Shown here one piece after another: positions 24,307 to 29,333 of a DNA stretch of 29,333 bases; within the stretch, counting starts at the first letter, position 1; every line of letters begins with the position of its first letter. The notes beneath the pieces were generated by a model, which worked only from the letters and a program-made list of their open reading frames with translations, made no database searches and was not told the DNA's origin. A program made the position numbers and the translations under genes. Where the stretch lies: the NCBI RefSeq assembly GCF_007990775.1, contig NZ_BJXB01000044.1, forward strand, positions 1-29,333, read 5' to 3'. Origin of the DNA: Deinococcus cellulosilyticus NBRC 106333 = KACC 11606. Lineage in GTDB: Bacteria; Deinococcota; Deinococci; Deinococcales; Deinococcaceae.

Positions 24307-25140
24307 ATGGAGACCGATCTGACCCCAGTCACCTGGGGAAACATTTTGTTGCAGTTGCTGAGAAAAAAGGACATTGAAGGCAGAATCAAATTTGCAGAAA
24401 CCCCAGATCTTCCAGACTTTGTTTACATTGAACTTGCAAGTGATGAAGAAGCCGAGGTGGTTCAGGCCGTCTTGAACAATCCAGCACTTTCCACCAGATT
24501 GCTCAATCAGATTCTTCCAGATGTGAGACCCTGGCAGTTCAATGATGTTTTGATCAGGAGCCTCAGCGAAACCCACCCAGATCTCCATGAGGAAGCTGTT
24601 CGCAATTTGCTGGGTGCATCTGCGCAGTGGGAAACTTATATTCTGGTCAGTCGGCACGCCAATGTCCCAACCAGACCGCTCGTGAAATCCATATCGGAAA
24701 TGGCAAAACATGTCACTCCCGAGGCCATAACCGAATTGGCCACCCGAATTTTGCAGAAACATCCTTTCGAGCCTGCCGACTTTCCCTGGGAAGACATTTT
24801 AAAAACCTCGAAAGTTTCATTTTTTCTGTCTTCTCCTGCTTTTCCAGTTGCAGCTCTGGAGTTCTGGGCCAGACAACATGCTCAGAAAGTCCAGGACCAT
24901 CCCAGAAACCTTGCATATCATCTTGTTGGTCAGGTGATGCTGCATCCCAACGCTTCTCCTGTCGTCTGGGATTGCTTTCTGAAAAGCGCTGTTTTCATGC
25001 GGCGAGATGCTGGCTGGGATTTTCAGGTGCTGGCACCGCTGTTGAAAAGACCTGATCTCTACAGTGACCAGAAAGCATTGATTGAAAGCTACATCCGACT
25101 GAAAAGCAAAAAAACAGGCAGCCATCGGCCACCTGTTTGA
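24307..25140 (+). CDS. Helical-repeat protein of unknown function
   Basis: A 277-residue protein, mostly alpha-helical by composition, without signal or membrane segment. Short repeats such as DEEAEVVQAVLNNPALSTRLLNQIL, DLHEEAVRNLLGA and VSRHANVPTRPL resemble leucine-rich-variant or HEAT-like units, in which each helix pair ends with a Asn/His-Pro-x-x-P type turn. No enzyme motif is seen. The start is supported by AGGAGG seven bases upstream. Its 3' end encodes KSKKTGSHRPPV, and the same DNA forms the terminator of the convergent typA gene. The function is unknown. Confidence 0.72.
   Translation: METDLTPVTWGNILLQLLRKKDIEGRIKFAETPDLPDFVYIELASDEEAEVVQAVLNNPALSTRLLNQILPDVRPWQFNDVLIRSLSETHPDLHEEAVRNLLGASAQWETYILVSRHANVPTRPLVKSISEMAKHVTPEAITELATRILQKHPFEPADFPWEDILKTSKVSFFLSSPAFPVAALEFWARQHAQKVQDHPRNLAYHLVGQVMLHPNASPVVWDCFLKSAVFMRRDAGWDFQVLAPLLKRPDLYSDQKALIESYIRLKSKKTGSHRPPV
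25108..25138 (-). terminator. Rho-independent terminator of typA, inside the neighbour's coding end
   Basis: On the minus strand AAACAGGTGGCC and GGCTGCCTGTTT pair in a 12-bp stem (two G-T pairs) with a GAT loop and are followed by a run of T. It starts about 15 bases after the typA stop and lies within the last codons of the convergent plus-strand gene. Confidence 0.88.
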
Positions 25141-25152
25141 CAATGCTGGGTC

Positions 25153-26934
<1,782 letters not shown>

Positions 26935-27190
26935 CTGTCTACCTTTCTTACCTGTCGGCTTTGGCCTGTGATGGGTCTTTGCGAAGCTTGAAAGGTAAAC
27001 GGTCTCCTGACCTTCTCACTCGCTTCTCTTGCCCAGCGGTGCTGGACAGGGGACCCACTTGGCACCCAAACGAATATTGTACACCTTTGTCAGCTCTGTT
27101 TGGCGTACTTGGGAAGAGACAGATGTACTTTTTGAATGCATCTGGTCTGTTTTCTTCTGGAGGACACTGGAAAATGGCTGACAAGCTAAA
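26935..27190 (-). promoter_or_regulatory. Long upstream region of typA with possible structured leader
   Basis: On the minus strand TACAAT (plus 27076-27081) is the best -10 candidate, without a good -35. That would leave a leader of about 135 bases. It contains GGTC/GACC (27001-27012) and CCAGC/GCTGG (27033-27045) hairpins, plus an alternative GGTGC/GCACC pairing (27062-27066 with 27038-27042). No known riboswitch pattern was recognised and no gene is seen here. Confidence 0.3.
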
Positions 27191-27212
27191 CCCCCGAGTT
27201 TGAACTCGGGGG
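27191..27212 (-). terminator. Terminator after tRNA-Asp
   Basis: CCCCCGAGT and ACTCGGGGG form a 9-bp perfect stem with a four-base loop, six bases after the tRNA 3' end on the minus strand, followed by TTTAGCTT. Confidence 0.8.
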
Positions 27213-27217
27213 CAACT

Positions 27218-27500
<283 letters not shown>

Positions 27501-29258
27501 TCACCCGAACACGGTGACAGCCACAAACCGTGGAACGCGGGGTTGCCCCCCGGAAGATGCACAGTAGAACTGGAACCCATTTGCATCCACGTTGGGGGCA
27601 TTCAGACCACTGCTGCTGATGTACGCGATGGTGGCAGTGACCTGATCGTCCGACCCAATGATGGACATGGTGTACCGTGCCACGGGCTGATTGAAGTTCA
27701 CCCGGAATTGCGTGTTCCCCCCCCCAGCATCAATTGCAGTCACGCTTTGGACCACCCCGGTACAGGACGCTGAGCCTGGAGCTGTGCCATTGAAAATCAC
27801 ACTGCCAATCACGCCACTGCTGGGAGCAGCCTGATTGAGTCGGTCAGCCAGCGTCCCCTCAAAGGTCAGCCAGCGCACACCAATTTCACGGGCGTCCGTG
27901 GAGCTTCCCGACGCCTTGCCGTTGTAGGTCAAAAGCGCCCGTCCATCGTCTAACCAGCACAGGCTGCTGGAACCCACCACGGATTCCCATGCTTCCAGAT
28001 CGCTGAACAGGGTGCCACCATAGGTCCAGCCGGTCAGTCCTGAGGGGTCTGTGGTGTACCAGTAGTCGGGTTGCGGGTGCATCCCTGCAGCGTCCAGCAC
28101 CTGGATGAGATGTCCATTCGGCATCTGGAGTGTGGCCGCTTCCTCCACCTTCAATCCCGAAAGGTTGCCCAACAGGTAGGCCGGTTTTTTCGTCCAGGGT
28201 CCAGTCCAAGACCCCATAGGTGCAGTCGCCACACCCATATAAGGGTCTGTGGCACCAGATTCTGAGCCGCTGTTCTGGTTCGTCATCCAGAACATGGTCA
28301 GCTGACCATTCAAAATCCGCACATCAGGGCTGTAATTCCCTTGGTTGCCTTCCCATGACAGTCCTGAGGGCTCCAGAACAGGCGTGGGATGCCACACGTA
28401 GGACGCAGGAGACGCCCAATTTGCACCTGCAGCACAGTGCAAGTACCCGATGACGATGGGTCCTGTGTACCACTGGCCGGGGAGTACAGTGGCCGAGACA
28501 TAGACGTGCAGTTCGTCGGTGGTGTCATCGTACACAGCACAGGGCGAAAACACTGCCCCGCTGTTCCACTGACTTGCCACTGGATTGGGCACGATGACCT
28601 GCCCGAGTTTGGTCCAGGTCAGACCATTGTCGAGGCTGCGGGCCAGTCCGATGGTCGGGTGATACGGGGTGACATCTGTACTTGCTGCAGTGTAGAGAAG
28701 CCACAAAGCGGCCCTGGCCCGAAATACGAAAGCATCTCTCAGACTGCCTGCATCAAAACTGCCTGGAGCCCCACGAGTGAGCACAGGGTTTGAAGGGTTT
28801 TTGGAGATGGATGCCACCACAGGATGGGCCGCACTGGGAGCATAGTAGCCGTGGGGCATCCTCCATCCACCCCAGGTGTTGGCGGCGTTTCTGGCTTGCA
28901 AGTCCTCTGATCCACCTTCTCCAGAGCCCGCAGGACCCTGTGGACCCTGAATGCCCTGAGGACCTTGAGGACCGATCAGACTGTCCAGCCACTGTTCTTC
29001 GGTGCCACTGAAACCGTTCTGCACTGCGATTTCATAGGCCGATTTGCCGTTCGCTCCTGCAGGTCCCTGAGGTCCAGCAGGTCCCTGTGGACCCGTTCCA
29101 CCACCACCGGATTCCTGCAGCTGTGTAATGGCCTGACCTTGCTCCTGCACGGTGGCCGCAAGATCAGCCAGTTGTTCGGTTGTTGCATAGGGTCCGTTCA
29201 CGGTGGTGCCTCCGGTACAGCTGTCTTCGATGATTACAGTCACTTTAGGGATGCTCAT
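27501..29258 (-). CDS. Phage tail-fibre-like protein with collagen linker and glycosidase-like propeller
   Basis: A 585-residue modular protein. A short beta-rich start precedes a likely coiled coil (about 26-50: TEQLADLAATVQEQGQAITQ). Collagen-like Gly-Pro-Gln repeats (56-69, 96-111) flank the insert GKSAYEIAVQNGFSGTEEQW, a linker I recall from many phage tail fibres. Residues 130-475 resemble a five-bladed propeller of GH43/GH32 type, with candidate acidic residues in SLRDAFVF (Asp174), NYSPDVRI (Asp312) and LKVEEAATLQ (Glu372/373). The last about 100 residues form a beta-rich terminal module. It is likely a receptor-binding or glycan-degrading fibre. AAAGGAG lies seven bases before the ATG. 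Activity is not shown by sequence alone. Confidence 0.8.
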   Translation of the reverse strand: MSIPKVTVIIEDSCTGGTTVNGPYATTEQLADLAATVQEQGQAITQLQESGGGGTGPQGPAGPQGPAGANGKSAYEIAVQNGFSGTEEQWLDSLIGPQGPQGIQGPQGPAGSGEGGSEDLQARNAANTWGGWRMPHGYYAPSAAHPVVASISKNPSNPVLTRGAPGSFDAGSLRDAFVFRARAALWLLYTAASTDVTPYHPTIGLARSLDNGLTWTKLGQVIVPNPVASQWNSGAVFSPCAVYDDTTDELHVYVSATVLPGQWYTGPIVIGYLHCAAGANWASPASYVWHPTPVLEPSGLSWEGNQGNYSPDVRILNGQLTMFWMTNQNSGSESGATDPYMGVATAPMGSWTGPWTKKPAYLLGNLSGLKVEEAATLQMPNGHLIQVLDAAGMHPQPDYWYTTDPSGLTGWTYGGTLFSDLEAWESVVGSSSLCWLDDGRALLTYNGKASGSSTDAREIGVRWLTFEGTLADRLNQAAPSSGVIGSVIFNGTAPGSASCTGVVQSVTAIDAGGGNTQFRVNFNQPVARYTMSIIGSDDQVTATIAYISSSGLNAPNVDANGFQFYCASSGGQPRVPRFVAVTVFG

Positions 29259-29269
29259 GGATATCTCCT

Positions 29270-29333
29270 TTAATTCCAGGTTCCAATGACACGGATGGTG
29301 GCTTTGACAGGGTTGGGTGCGCCGTCCTGCAGC
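29270..29333 (-). CDS. C-terminal end of an unidentified gene, probably phage tail
   Basis: Only the last 20 codons and the stop are in the window, reading LQDGAPNPVKATIRVIGTWN. The stop lies 11 bases before the tail-fibre ATG, and the fibre's Shine-Dalgarno sequence occupies the gap, so the two genes are co-transcribed. Too little remains to name a family; a tail or baseplate protein is inferred only from position. Confidence 0.6.
   Translation of the reverse strand, partial: LQDGAPNPVKATIRVIGTWN

Larger units (their letters stand above)
27501..29333 (-). mobile_element. Probable prophage or tail-module edge (continues past window)
   Basis: The tail-fibre gene and the partial gene before it lie in one minus-strand unit, bounded on the left by the AT-rich nested repeat and tRNA-Asp. 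No integrase, capsid or lysis gene is in the window, so the call rests on the fibre's modules and its position beside a tRNA. Confidence 0.5.

Overview
The window looks like a chromosome segment of a Deinococcus-type bacterium. The strongest clue is a homoisocitrate dehydrogenase of the Thermus/Deinococcus alpha-aminoadipate lysine pathway. MutS2, Rex and TypA genes, a GC content that reads as roughly the mid-50s percent, and many start codons lying 5 to 8 bases behind a -10-like TANNNT hexamer (the leaderless pattern known from Deinococcus) also fit. The species cannot be fixed from the sequence alone.

Layout. Positions 1-776 are insertion-sequence debris: the C-terminal part of an IS5-type transposase, then an IS630-type helix-turn-helix ORF without its catalytic half. 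A 57-bp perfect palindrome (777-833) separates this from a five-gene minus-strand operon (833-6877): TPR protein, membrane-anchored SPOR-domain protein, redox repressor Rex and two lipoproteins, with 4-bp ATGA overlaps at three junctions. Minus-strand housekeeping genes follow: rlmN, mutS2, a DedA-family membrane protein and a phosphatidylserine decarboxylase-like protein. Then come a plus-strand endonuclease V and a minus-strand GCS2-type ligase.

From 13849 a plus-strand operon encodes a membrane-anchored PIG-L deacetylase, a MnmD-type tRNA methyltransferase and an FAD oxidoreductase matching the oxidase half of MnmC. The E. coli bifunctional MnmC is thus split into two overlapping genes. 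The stand-alone homoisocitrate dehydrogenase and a propeller-like protein of unknown function follow. A minus-strand feoA-feoB-feoC-like ferrous iron uptake operon (18959-21632) is next. It is separated from a plus-strand ATP-grasp gene by a tiny putative transcription unit holding an 11-codon ORF and a terminator-like hairpin. A SpoU-type RNA methyltransferase, a CAP-domain lipoprotein, an unknown helical protein, typA and tRNA-Asp(GTC) complete the core part.

The right end (27300-29333) is phage-like: an AT-rich nested palindrome, then a collagen-linker tail-fibre protein carrying a glycosidase-like beta-propeller, and the last codons of another gene. I found no CRISPR array, replication origin or rRNA. 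The most unusual items are the split mnmC operon, the nested palindrome beside the phage module, the tail fibre itself, the 57-bp palindrome at the IS boundary and the 21.7-kb micro-ORF unit.
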